This document shows, piece by piece, positions 1 through 6,366 of a stretch of DNA of 10,472 bases. This DNA is from Chloroflexi bacterium UBA4733 (GTDB lineage Bacteria > Chloroflexota > UBA4733), in assembly GCA_002404055.1 (NCBI GenBank), contig DHIZ01000101.1:1-10472 (forward strand), read 5' to 3'. Both the position numbers and the translations under genes were made by a program. The notes beneath the pieces were generated by a model that saw only the letters and a program-made list of their open reading frames with translations, was not told where the DNA came from and did not search any database. Positions within the stretch are counted from its first letter, which is position 1, and each line of letters starts with the position of its first letter.

Positions 1-79
1 GCACGGCGATCTCCGCCGTGTGGACCGCCTCTTCGATGGAGGTCAGGTCCAGCGAAATTTGGACAATCGGCGCTTGCAT
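1..79 (-). CDS. N-terminus of a HUMPS-family (hexulose-6-phosphate synthase / OMP decarboxylase-like) protein, partial
   Basis: Only the first 26 codons are present; the gene continues past the left edge. The peptide begins MQAPIVQISLDLTSIEEAV, which matches the first beta strand of the HUMPS barrel, where a short hydrophobic strand ends in a conserved Asp (here LDLT) followed by a helix rich in Glu and Ala. Family members catalyse aldol or decarboxylation reactions on sugar phosphates, for example formation of hexulose 6-phosphate. The ATG start at 79 is supported by AAGGAG seven bases upstream on the minus strand. A sugar-phosphate enzyme fits the neighbouring sugar-binding proteins and LacI regulator, but the gene is transcribed away from them. 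With so little sequence, the exact enzyme cannot be told apart from other members of the family. Confidence 0.55.
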   Translation of the reverse strand, partial: MQAPIVQISLDLTSIEEAVHTAEIAV

Positions 80-86
80 CCGCCAG

Positions 87-92
87 CTCCTT
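87..92 (-). promoter_or_regulatory. ribosome binding site of the left-edge gene
   Basis: Reads AAGGAG on the minus strand, seven bases before the ATG at 79. It fixes the start codon of the partial gene. The rest of the 80-313 gap shows no gene and no promoter I can defend. Confidence 0.6.
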
Positions 93-313
93 CGTTGAGT
101 TGCGCAACGGTCTGCGGAAAAGGGCGAGCCGGTACACTGGCATGGTAACAGGACAGGCTGCGCTTGTTCCCTCACCTTGACAATCAGGTTCGGACACCAT
201 ACCATCTGCTTGTTCGTACTGACGTGTGAGGCTGGTCCAGCGGTAGACCGAGCACGAACCTACGCCGCGCCGATCGTCACCGCGCCAGTGCCTCTCGCCG
301 GTCAACAGCCTGT

Positions 314-682
314 ATGCAAAAGATTGGTCCCGGTAATCTGGTGATTCGGCAACACACTCGGCGCAGTTTCCTCGCCGGTATAGGACTCATGGCAGTTGCC
401 GTGCCGTTGCTAGCTGCCTGTGGCGGCAAAGCGTCGACGGTAGCGACCGGCGCAACTGCGTCAGCGACGACCGCGCCGGATACCATTCGGCAGTTGAGCG
501 GCCAGGGGAAACGGTGGGTGATCCCGCAGGACTTCAACCTGACGAACTGGGCGGACATTTTGACAGCGCTTGGCAAGGCGCTGGCTCCGGTCTGGCTGGG
601 CAAACAGACGGCAACCGAAGCGGTGGCGGTCGCCAAGCAATCGCTACAGAGCCTGCTCCACCAGGGGCAACTCTTTGCCTAG
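314..682 (+). pseudogene. collapsed sugar-binding lipoprotein: signal peptide and linker joined to a C-terminal tail
   Basis: This frame encodes 122 residues where a family member would have about 450-520. Residues 15-36 form a twin-arginine lipoprotein signal (TRRSFL, hydrophobic stretch, lipobox LAAC with Cys36). A short Ala/Thr linker follows to about residue 55. The remainder (from about residue 60: KRWVIPQDFNLTNWADIL, then LAPVWLGKQTATEAV) resembles only the last helices of an ABC sugar-binding protein. The ligand-binding core between them is absent, so this looks like an internal in-frame deletion of a gene related to the binding proteins at 917-2435 and 3678-5249. No ribosome binding site is visible before the ATG. 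It could still give a small exported lipoprotein, but sugar binding is not expected. Confidence 0.6.
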
Positions 683-686
683 GCAA

Positions 687-775
687 GAGGGTGTATGCAA
701 TACGCCCCTACACCGTGCGTTGGGCTTACGTTCTCGCAGAGGAACGTCGCCTGGTAGTATTGCATACGCCCCGGT
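687..775. repeat. palindromic intergenic repeat with outer inverted arms
   Basis: GTATGCAATAC at 693-703 recurs as its exact reverse complement GTATTGCATAC at 757-767. Both copies are followed on the plus strand by GCCCC, so the arms are similar but not mirror-perfect beyond the 11-base core. Between them sits a smaller hairpin, ACGTTC (728-733) with GAACGT (742-747) and an 8-base loop. The block separates two binding-protein remnants and has no coding sense of its own. From memory, palindromes of this type are scattered in Chloroflexota genomes; that is not checked here. It may be a REP/MITE-like unit or two degenerate copies of one. Confidence 0.5.
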
Positions 776-883
776 TGGACGAAACAACTGGCTCCGGTGT
801 GGGCCGGGACGCAGACGGCGCACAACGTCATGCTCACGATCAAACCGCTCATGGATCAGTTGCTCACGCTGAAGCCGTCGTAG
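776..883 (+). pseudogene. orphan C-terminal tail of a sugar-binding protein
   Basis: The frame ending at the TAG at 881-883 encodes QLAPVWAGTQTAHNVMLT and then a helix with Leu-rich spacing, ending TLKPS. It parallels the tail of the collapsed gene upstream (LAPVWLGKQTATEAV) and the tail of the intact protein at 3678-5249 (GAIWAGTTDAQTAL). These tails form the last helices of ABC sugar-binding proteins. There is no start codon or signal sequence, and the palindromic repeat lies immediately upstream. The DNA at 788-823 also resembles that at 582-617, so the two tails probably derive from related genes. It is a remnant, not a functional gene. Confidence 0.55.
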
Positions 884-916
884 GAGCGGTGATGATGACT
901 GAGACCTGCCCCCCTC

Positions 917-2435
917 TCAGTGCTGTTGGGCATCCAGTTGTAGTTGCGCGTTGACGCGCTGCGTGAGGTCGCTCAGCGCCGATTTCGGATCGGCCTTCAA
1001 GTTCATGACGTCGGCCTGTGCCGTGCCCATACCGTCCCAGAGCAGTTGTGCTTCAATCGTCACCGGGCGGTTCCAGGCGTGGGGTAACTGATCCATGAAC
1101 TGGGCGTGGTGAGGATCGGTGCGGAAGACAGGGTCGGCCGCGACCGCTTTGAGCACCGGTATATTGCCGTGCAAGACGGAATAGGTGCGCATGCCCTGGG
1201 GGCCGCCGGCGTAGCGAGCGAAGGTAAAGGCGTCGGCGACCTGGCGGCCACCTTTAGGGAGCGCCAGGGCAAATCCGCCTGCCATGGGGGCGCCTGGGCC
1301 CGCGGGGCCGGGCAGCGGTGCGAGGCTGAAGGAAAACTGCGGCGCCAGTTGCTTGATCTGAATGAGGCCGTGGTCCACATTCATCTGCATGGCGACCTTG
1401 CCGGCGCCGAACGGCCCCAGGCCCGCCGTTGGCTGCGCTTTCAGGAAGGTGTTGAAGCTCGTCTGTGTCCCCCCAGCGTTTGGCGTAGGTCTGCATGTAC
1501 GTGAAGGCGTCGACGCATTGCGCATTGTCGGCCGTACACGTGCCCGCCTGTTCGTCAAAGAAGCTGCCGCCAAAGTCCTTGATCCAGCCTTCGTGGAAGG
1601 CCTGGCCATAGGTCGGCCAGAAACCGATCTGCTGGAGACTCTGGTCGGCGTTGACCTGGGCCAGCTTGTCCGTCCAATCCAACAACTGGGTAGTGGTTTG
1701 CGGTGGCTTATCGGGGTCGAGGCCGCGCGCCTGCACAGTATCCCTATTGATATAGAGCATGCGACAGTCGGTCTCCAGGGGCAAGGCCCACTGTTTGCCC
1801 TGCCAGGTGGCCTCGTTCCAGGCGAAGGGCAGATATTGATCGGCGGTAATCCCGGCCTTGGCGTTGTAGGGAGTGAGTTCGGTATAAATGCCCTTGTAGG
1901 CCCAGGTGGCCGTGAGGAAGCGATCGGCGTAGTAGACATCGGGCGGCTGCCCTGCGGCAATGGCGGAGAGCAGCTTCTGGGCAGTCTGGTTGGTGTACTG
2001 CACGAACACCAGGTCGACCGCCATCCCCGGCTGCTGGGTCTGGAAGTCCTGCACGACCTGTTTCATCGACGTGTAGGCGGTGATGTCGGCGCCGGTGGTG
2101 TTGAACGGTCCCCAGAAGGCCAGTGCCGTCTGGCCGCGCGCCACCGCGGCACTTTGGGCCAGCGTCGGTGCGGTCGTGGCTTGCGCGGATGTCTGGCTGG
2201 TGGACTGCAGCGTCGATGCACCCGTGGTGGTGCTCGTCGCAACCGTGCCGGAGGTCGCCGCAACGGTGGTGGTACTCGTCGCCAGCGTGCCGGCGCTTGT
2301 GGTCGGGGCCGAAGAACCTGCCGTGGTCGGGCTAGTCGCGCCGCAGGCCCCCAGGGCGAGGGTGGCACTGCCTGCTATGAGCGCAAGGAGCGTGCGGCGC
2401 GACCAGCGCTGCCGAGATTGGCTCATTGCTGTCAT
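917..2435 (-). CDS. ABC transporter sugar-binding lipoprotein (family 1), with one frameshift
   Basis: This is the extracellular solute receptor of an ABC importer, anchored to the membrane by a lipid. The start ATG at 2435 is preceded by GGAGGT with five bases of spacing. Residues 12-31 give a twin-arginine signal (SRRTLL) and lipobox LGAC with Cys31. A Ser/Thr/Ala linker runs to about residue 95, and the binding domain follows (FWGPFNTTGADI, then GQPPDVYYADRF). After about residue 320 the frame is lost at a run of six C (1469-1474, G on the coding strand). The next frame resumes at once with GTQTSFNTFLKA and continues to the TGA at 917-919, ending in a normal family tail. Reading five G instead of six gives about 505 continuous residues. 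Either the run is a sequencing error or the gene is freshly inactivated. The substrate is unknown but probably a sugar, and no permease genes are adjacent. Confidence 0.85.
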
Positions 2436-2536
2436 GACCTACCTCCGATCCATGACGAAGGAGCAGGAAGCGCGAAGCGTGCGCACCCTGAGCGCCAAGA
2501 ACCGCCGAGCGGGCTCCTTGACGGCATTTCCGCCCG

Positions 2537-2565
2537 ATGCTACCATTCCAAACGTTGGATGTCAA
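2537..2565 (-). promoter_or_regulatory. sigma-70-like promoter of the minus-strand sugar-binding protein
   Basis: On the minus strand there is a perfect -35 box TTGACA (2560-2565), a 17-base spacer (2543-2559) and a -10 box TAGCAT (2537-2542; four of six consensus bases). Transcription would begin near 2530 and leave a leader of about 95 bases before the ATG at 2435. Both candidate operator copies overlap the -35 box or spacer, the usual position for steric repression by a LacI protein. Confidence 0.6.
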
Positions 2566-2572
2566 ACGTTGG
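2549..2572. promoter_or_regulatory. tandem LacI-type operator (two CAAACGTTGG copies)
   Basis: CAAACGTTGG occurs at 2549-2558 and again at 2563-2572, a 14-base period. Each copy is centred on AACGTT, the self-complementary CG-centred core typical of LacI/GalR operators. The pair is framed by a perfect 7-base inverted repeat, GCTACCA (2539-2545) and TGGTAGC (2570-2576). The site sits in the divergent gap between the binding protein and the repressor, and covers the former's -35 region. The likely ligand is the adjacent LacI-family protein, which could thereby control both genes. The operator role is inferred from position and symmetry. Confidence 0.6.
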
Positions 2573-2590
2573 TAGCAAGCCGGGGATGCC

Positions 2591-3601
2591 GTGGCCACGA
2601 TCAAAGACATTGCCCGCGAGCTTGGCATCGACTTTTCTACAGTCTCCCTGGCCCTGCGCGATCACCCACGGGTGGCGGTGGCCACCCGCCAGCGGGTTCG
2701 GGATGCCGCGGAGCGGGTAGGCTATGTGCCCAACCGGGCGGCGCAAGCCTTGCGCCTGGGGACGTCGCGCACCATCGCCTTTGTCCTCTGGGGCAGCAGC
2801 GACGATCAGTTGCGCGGGACCTGCCCCGATTACATTCTGGGCGGGACGAGCGCCGCTTTCGCCGCTCGCTACCAATTGCTGCTCCTGCTGGCCACGGAGG
2901 AACGCCTGCAAGAGACGGCGATCGACCGCTTCCCCGAGCTGCGCCAGACGGATGGCGCCCTCTTCATTGGTGACCCCCTGGATCGCCCGGGGCTGACGGC
3001 GCTCGTGCGCGCCGGCCACCCCGTCGTTCACCTGGGCGACCGCTCCCTTGCCGATATCGTTCTGCCCTGCGTCAGTGCCGACTACGCACAGGGAGGGGAG
3101 CTGGCGGCCGCGCACCTGCTCGCCAACGGTCACCAGCGCCTGGCGGTCCTGGCCCGCCCCCACCCCGACGCGCCGGAGATCAGCGGACGCCGTATCGCCG
3201 GCTTTGCCGCGGTCGCCGGCGCGGCCCTACTGGAGCAGATCGACGTCGATGGCCAGACGCCGATGGAGCCGGTGCTGGACAGGTTGCGGCGCCTGGGTAT
3301 CACTGCCGTGTTCACCACCGAGACGGGAGTCGCCCTGCGCCTGCTGACCTGTTGCCAGGCGGCCAACGTGGCCATTCCCGGCGATCTCAGTATCGTCACC
3401 TTCGACGACCTGCCGGTCGCCGCGGTGACCACGCCACCGCTGACCTGCATCCGCCAACCGCGTGAACTTGCCGGTCAACTGGGCGTGGAGTTGCTGCGCG
3501 ACATGATCGAGGGCCGCCAACCCGCCGAGACTCGGGTGATGCTGCCCTGCGAACTGGTGCAGCGGGCTTCGGTGGGACCGCCTCGGACGGATAACCGATA
3601 A
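2591..3601 (+). CDS. LacI/GalR-family transcriptional repressor
   Basis: This 336-residue protein has the normal length for a LacI-family sugar-responsive repressor. Residues 2-22 form the helix-turn-helix (TIKDIARELGIDFSTVSLAL), followed by GYVPNRAAQALRLG, which contains the hinge helix. The periplasmic-binding-protein-like effector domain occupies the rest and ends with the typical IPGDLSIVTFDDLP and ELLRDMIEGR segments. The GTG start at 2591 puts the helix-turn-helix exactly at the N-terminus as the family requires, with a GGGGA ribosome binding site about five bases upstream. It is divergent from one sugar-binding protein and 76 bases upstream of another on the same strand. It probably represses sugar uptake and is released by a sugar or sugar phosphate. 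The inducer cannot be read from the sequence. Confidence 0.95.
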   Translation: MATIKDIARELGIDFSTVSLALRDHPRVAVATRQRVRDAAERVGYVPNRAAQALRLGTSRTIAFVLWGSSDDQLRGTCPDYILGGTSAAFAARYQLLLLLATEERLQETAIDRFPELRQTDGALFIGDPLDRPGLTALVRAGHPVVHLGDRSLADIVLPCVSADYAQGGELAAAHLLANGHQRLAVLARPHPDAPEISGRRIAGFAAVAGAALLEQIDVDGQTPMEPVLDRLRRLGITAVFTTETGVALRLLTCCQAANVAIPGDLSIVTFDDLPVAAVTTPPLTCIRQPRELAGQLGVELLRDMIEGRQPAETRVMLPCELVQRASVGPPRTDNR

Positions 3602-3605
3602 GTGT

Positions 3606-3640
3606 GGTCAATGTTGACCTACCGCTGCTGGGCACGGTAG
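3606..3640. promoter_or_regulatory. two inverted repeats between the repressor and the second sugar-binding gene
   Basis: GGTCAA-TG-TTGACC (3606-3619) is a six-base inverted repeat with a two-base centre. Directly abutting it is CTACCG (3619-3624) paired with CGGTAG (3635-3640). Neither has a following T-run, so a rho-independent terminator is unlikely. The TTGACC half could serve as a -35 box, but no good -10 follows at the right distance. A regulator-binding site or an attenuating hairpin ahead of the downstream gene are both possible. Confidence 0.35.
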
Positions 3641-3664
3641 CCGTATGCAATGCAATTGCGCAGT

Positions 3665-3671
3665 AAAGGAG
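3665..3671 (+). promoter_or_regulatory. ribosome binding site that decides the start at 3678
   Basis: AAAGGAG lies six bases before the ATG at 3678. It favours that start over the in-frame ATG at 3645, which has no such site and would add 11 non-family residues before the signal peptide. Confidence 0.75.
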
Positions 3672-3677
3672 TACACC

Positions 3678-5249
3678 ATGTCCGGCCCAATCCCTGGCGA
3701 TTTCCCGGCCACCGTGAGCCGGCGGCGAATCCTCGGCGTGCTTGCCACAGCGGCGCTAAGCGGCCTCACCCTGGCCGCCTGCGGCGGCAGTGCTGCCGTG
3801 CCTGGTACGACCAGCGCGACGGCCGCCACAACAGCGAGCGCAGCAGCGGTGACCAACAGTGCTGCACCCGCAGCCACGACGCAGGCCGCCGCCAGCACTG
3901 CGCCGACGGTCGCTATCACTGCCGCCACGACTGCTGCCGGTAAGATAACAGCGAGCGCCGCAGCTGCCACCGCTGCGCCCGCCCAGGGTGCCCAGACCCT
4001 CCAGTGGCTCATGCGCACCGACCCAAAGGAGAACCCCTGGGAAGAGAAACAGGCAATCCCCGGCTTTGCTACGGCGCAACCCGGCATTACGGTGCAACTG
4101 ATCGCCGTACCGTTTGCTGAAGTCGACCCCAAGCTCACCGCGATGATTGCTGGCGGCGTGCCACCCGACGTGTTCTCGGAGTTCGGCGCCCTGGGTTTCG
4201 GCGACTACTATCAGCGCGGTGTCCTTGCCGAATTGACGCCGCTCATCAATCGCGACCACTTCGACATGGGGAAGTTCCTGCCCGGCGTTCCCCAACTCTA
4301 TCAACGGGCTGGCAAGTACTTTCATTTGCCGCAAGTGGCCAACTTCGGCGAGATGATCGTTTACAACAAGGCTCTCTTTGACAACAATGGCGTGCCCCAT
4401 CCGCCAGCCTCCTGGAACGACACCAGTTGGACCTGGGACGCTTTTATGCAGGCTGCACAGAAACTCACCAGGAACCCCGGGCAGCCCACCGCGCAGTATG
4501 GCGCCGATCTCGGCACGATCAGGAACATCTACATGGCGGCCTACCTCTGGGGCGGCGACGCCTGGCCGACCGAGCTATACCAGACGGGACTGGCACAGGC
4601 GAGCCAGTTGACCGACCCCAAAGTGGTGGCTGCCACGCAGGCCGTTGCCGATGCCTACTTCAAGCAGCATGTCGCCCCGACCGCTGCCGATGCGAAGTCG
4701 CTCTCGCAGGTGGGCGGCAACATCTTCATCACCGGCAAGATCGCCATGACCATCAGCCTGCCCACCCAGGCCTACGGCAGCTTCAAGACGTTGCCGTTTC
4801 AGTGGGGCCTGGCGCCGTTGCCCAGACAGGCGAGCAACAAGCACAGCGTCTTCAACGGCTGCTGGTTTATCGAGAAAGACAGCAAGCACGTCGAGGCATC
4901 CTGGGAGTTCCTCAAGTACCTGGACAGCGACAAGTCAGCAGCCGAGATGGGCGCTGCCACCGGCTTCCTGGTGCCCCTGACATCGGCGGTTGATCCCTGG
5001 CTGAAGCTCTTCGAGGCGCCCACCGGCATGACGGCGGCCGACATCAGGACGGTGATCCTCGATTCCAACAAGAACTCGGTCGAGAACGTCAACCACCTCT
5101 TCGTGGATTGGACCGACATCAACAGCACGATGAACAAGGCGACGGGGGCGATCTGGGCGGGCACTACCGATGCCCAGACGGCTCTGACGTCGGCCAAAGG
5201 GCCGGTCGACGCGCTGCTGAGCACGACGTATGGCACCTATCACAAATAA
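3678..5249 (+). CDS. ABC transporter sugar-binding lipoprotein (family 1)
   Basis: This intact 523-residue protein is the external receptor of an ABC sugar importer. Residues 14-35 are a twin-arginine lipoprotein signal (SRRRIL, lipobox LAAC with Cys35). Residues 36-105 are an almost pure Ala/Thr/Ser linker, presumably a flexible tether through the cell envelope. The binding domain follows, with QTLQWLMRTDP as first strand, then GGVPPDVFSEFGALGF, typical of family 1 solute-binding proteins, and a C-terminal helical tail containing GAIWAGTTDAQTAL. It is downstream of the LacI-family repressor on the same strand with a 76-base gap, so the two may be co-transcribed, or this gene may have its own regulated promoter. 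It is a diverged paralogue of the receptor at 917-2435, so the ligands may differ. No permease or ATPase gene follows. Confidence 0.93.
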   Translation: MSGPIPGDFPATVSRRRILGVLATAALSGLTLAACGGSAAVPGTTSATAATTASAAAVTNSAAPAATTQAAASTAPTVAITAATTAAGKITASAAAATAAPAQGAQTLQWLMRTDPKENPWEEKQAIPGFATAQPGITVQLIAVPFAEVDPKLTAMIAGGVPPDVFSEFGALGFGDYYQRGVLAELTPLINRDHFDMGKFLPGVPQLYQRAGKYFHLPQVANFGEMIVYNKALFDNNGVPHPPASWNDTSWTWDAFMQAAQKLTRNPGQPTAQYGADLGTIRNIYMAAYLWGGDAWPTELYQTGLAQASQLTDPKVVAATQAVADAYFKQHVAPTAADAKSLSQVGGNIFITGKIAMTISLPTQAYGSFKTLPFQWGLAPLPRQASNKHSVFNGCWFIEKDSKHVEASWEFLKYLDSDKSAAEMGAATGFLVPLTSAVDPWLKLFEAPTGMTAADIRTVILDSNKNSVENVNHLFVDWTDINSTMNKATGAIWAGTTDAQTALTSAKGPVDALLSTTYGTYHK

Positions 5250-5588
5250 CGAGGGACGGGCAGCGGCCTGCTCGGGTTGCGCACGCCGATCGCCGCCGTG
5301 TTGCCGGAGTTCGGCCAGAACGGCCTGGACCGCACCGACGGCCTGAAGGATGCTGGTTCCGCGCTGGTGCATCGGGGCATCGGCTGGCTGGTGGCGCGAC
5401 CGTACCTGGGCGCCTGCGATCTGGCGGCCCCCGGCTCCTTCGGCCACAGCGGGGCCAGCGGCGCCTTCCTCTGCGTCGCCCCCGCAGCCGATATGGTGAT
5501 CGCCTTCATGGCCAACCGCTGGGACTGGAAGAACCAGGGCCGCGCCGAGGTGCTGAACGCCTGCCTGGGTGCGGTGGTTGAGGGGTAG
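5250..5588 (+). pseudogene. C-terminal fragment of a serine hydrolase (class C beta-lactamase fold)
   Basis: About 110 residues are open to the TAG at 5586-5588. The segment GSFGHSGASGAFLCVAP matches the third active-site box of the beta-lactamase/penicillin-binding-like hydrolase family, where a His-x-Gly triad lies on the beta strand bordering the active site. It is followed by the expected strand and VIAFMANRW before a final helix. The front two-thirds, including the Ser-x-x-Lys nucleophile box, is missing. The homology-like reading begins directly after the TAA of the preceding gene, in the same frame, with only a possible TTG start at 5277 and no convincing ribosome binding site. This is best read as a truncated remnant fused to the downstream edge of the sugar-binding gene. 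Confidence 0.65.
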
Positions 5589-5600
5589 GAGGAACGGTCG

Positions 5601-5614
5601 CGGCCCGGTGGCCG
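5601..5614. other. short GC-rich hairpin between convergent gene remnants
   Basis: CGGCC (5601-5605) pairs with GGCCG (5610-5614) around a four-base loop. It lies between the end of the hydrolase fragment and the end of the minus-strand fragment beginning at 5642. There is no T-run on either side, so I do not call a terminator with any strength. Confidence 0.25.
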
Positions 5615-5641
5615 TGTCGCTTACCGGGCATCAGTGTCCAG

Positions 5642-5940
5642 CTAGGCCAGCAGCTTCGCCTGATACGAACTGCCGGGCAGCAGTTTGCCGGTCTGGACAA
5701 GATAGCTGCGCAGCGCCTCCGGTAGCGGACCCAACGGGGCGGCGTTTGGTACGGACGGCGGTTGCGCGGCCAGCCAACCGGGTGGTGAGTAGTGCTCCAG
5801 GCGGCTGGGAGCATACGGTATGAAGCGGACGCCGCCGCTGGTCGGGATCGCGCCGTCCAGCAGGAGGGATTCCGACCGCCCATCGGCGTGTTGCAGGCGC
5901 AGGTCCCAGATGCCGATGCGCGTGCCCGCTGTAAAATCTG
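5642..5940 (-). pseudogene. C-terminal fragment of an unrecognised protein
   Basis: The frame that stops at 5642 reads GIWDLRLQHADGRSESLLLD, then GGVRFIPYAPSRLEHY and PLPEALRSYLVQTGKLLPGSS, ending AKLLA. The residue mix looks like a real globular protein and not a chance reading, and the stop is followed by a hairpin. I do not recognise the family. Upstream of about 5940 this frame turns into sequence without protein character, while the adjacent frame becomes the start of a different protein. The piece is therefore probably the tail of a gene whose front was lost in a rearrangement. The exact junction is uncertain by some tens of bases. Confidence 0.4.
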
Positions 5941-6069
5941 GTGCAGTCGGTAGAGGGTTACGTTGGCACGCACCTCGATTTGCCGCCAAATGGGTGGTTC
6001 GATGTGCGTTATCGTGACCCGGAGGGTGGATACCCGCTTCGAGTGTGGTAACTGCTTGCTCCGGACCAA
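5923..6069 (-). pseudogene. N-terminal fragment of a plasmid pRiA4b ORF-3-like protein
   Basis: About 49 codons from a TTG at 6069 read VRSKQLPHSKR, then LRVTITHIEPPIWRQIEV and VTLYRLHQILQRA. This matches the opening of the pRiA4b ORF-3-like family: a first strand, the conserved Pro-Pro-Ile-Trp-Arg, and a Leu-His helix. The family usually continues with a Gly-Trp and a His-containing strand; here the match stops after LQRA and the frame runs into the alternative reading of the neighbouring fragment. The family is small, found on plasmids and in mobile or accessory regions, and of unknown biochemical function. An AGGAAGG lies just before the TTG. The gene is truncated and presumably dead. Confidence 0.6.
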
Positions 6070-6103
6070 TGCCCTTCCTATCCAGGTGGAGCGTTACTGA
6101 TCG

Positions 6104-6366
6104 GTACCAGGTTGACGAACCGCAGTACCGCATGCGGCGTAACCCTGTGCGGGCATAGCCTCTTTGTCTTGCCGGTCCATACTAACCGGCAGGAAGGTTA
6201 CGATTGGTAGAGTCGGCTGAGGCACGTTGGTTTATGACGCGCCACGACTGGACGGAGTGCGCGTCGTGGCAGTGGCAAGAGTCGTCCCTGGCAACAGGAG
6301 ACGCGGGTCAACCGACTGCGGATGTGGAGTTGTCCTGTTGCGAGGATCAAGGGACCCCGGTTGCCG
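6104..6366. other. non-coding leader with three hairpins ahead of the helicase fusion
   Basis: I find no gene in this stretch. It contains three inverted repeats: TGCCGGT (6170-6176) with ACCGGCA (6185-6191); GCCACGAC (6241-6248) with GTCGTGGC (6263-6270); and GCAACAGGA (6291-6299) with TCCTGTTGC (6333-6341). The last two fall within the 130 bases before the helicase ATG and could fold in its mRNA leader. None has a downstream T-run. I cannot identify a reliable promoter for the helicase gene here. Confidence 0.4.

Noticed and set aside
1362..2720. 452-codon plus-strand open reading opposite the first sugar-binding protein
   Set aside because: It is the antisense shadow of a gene with clear signal peptide, lipobox and binding domain. 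Its composition is Gly/Arg-rich without any recognisable domain, and it overlaps the promoter and repressor start.
2540..3163. 207-codon minus-strand reading opposite the LacI-family repressor
   Set aside because: It is antisense to the helix-turn-helix and effector domain of a well-matched repressor and shows no protein family features.
3645..3677. Upstream in-frame ATG as start of the second sugar-binding protein
   Set aside because: AAAGGAG sits six bases before the ATG at 3678, and starting at 3645 would put 11 unusual residues before the signal peptide and overlap the GTATGCAAT repeat.
5601..5614. Rho-independent terminator between converging remnants
   Set aside because: The stem is five base pairs and there is no T-run on either strand.
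5642..6133. 163-codon minus-strand reading as one intact gene
   Set aside because: Only its C-terminal half looks like protein. In its front half the neighbouring frame clearly encodes the start of a pRiA4b ORF-3-like protein, so the reading crosses a junction between two fragments.
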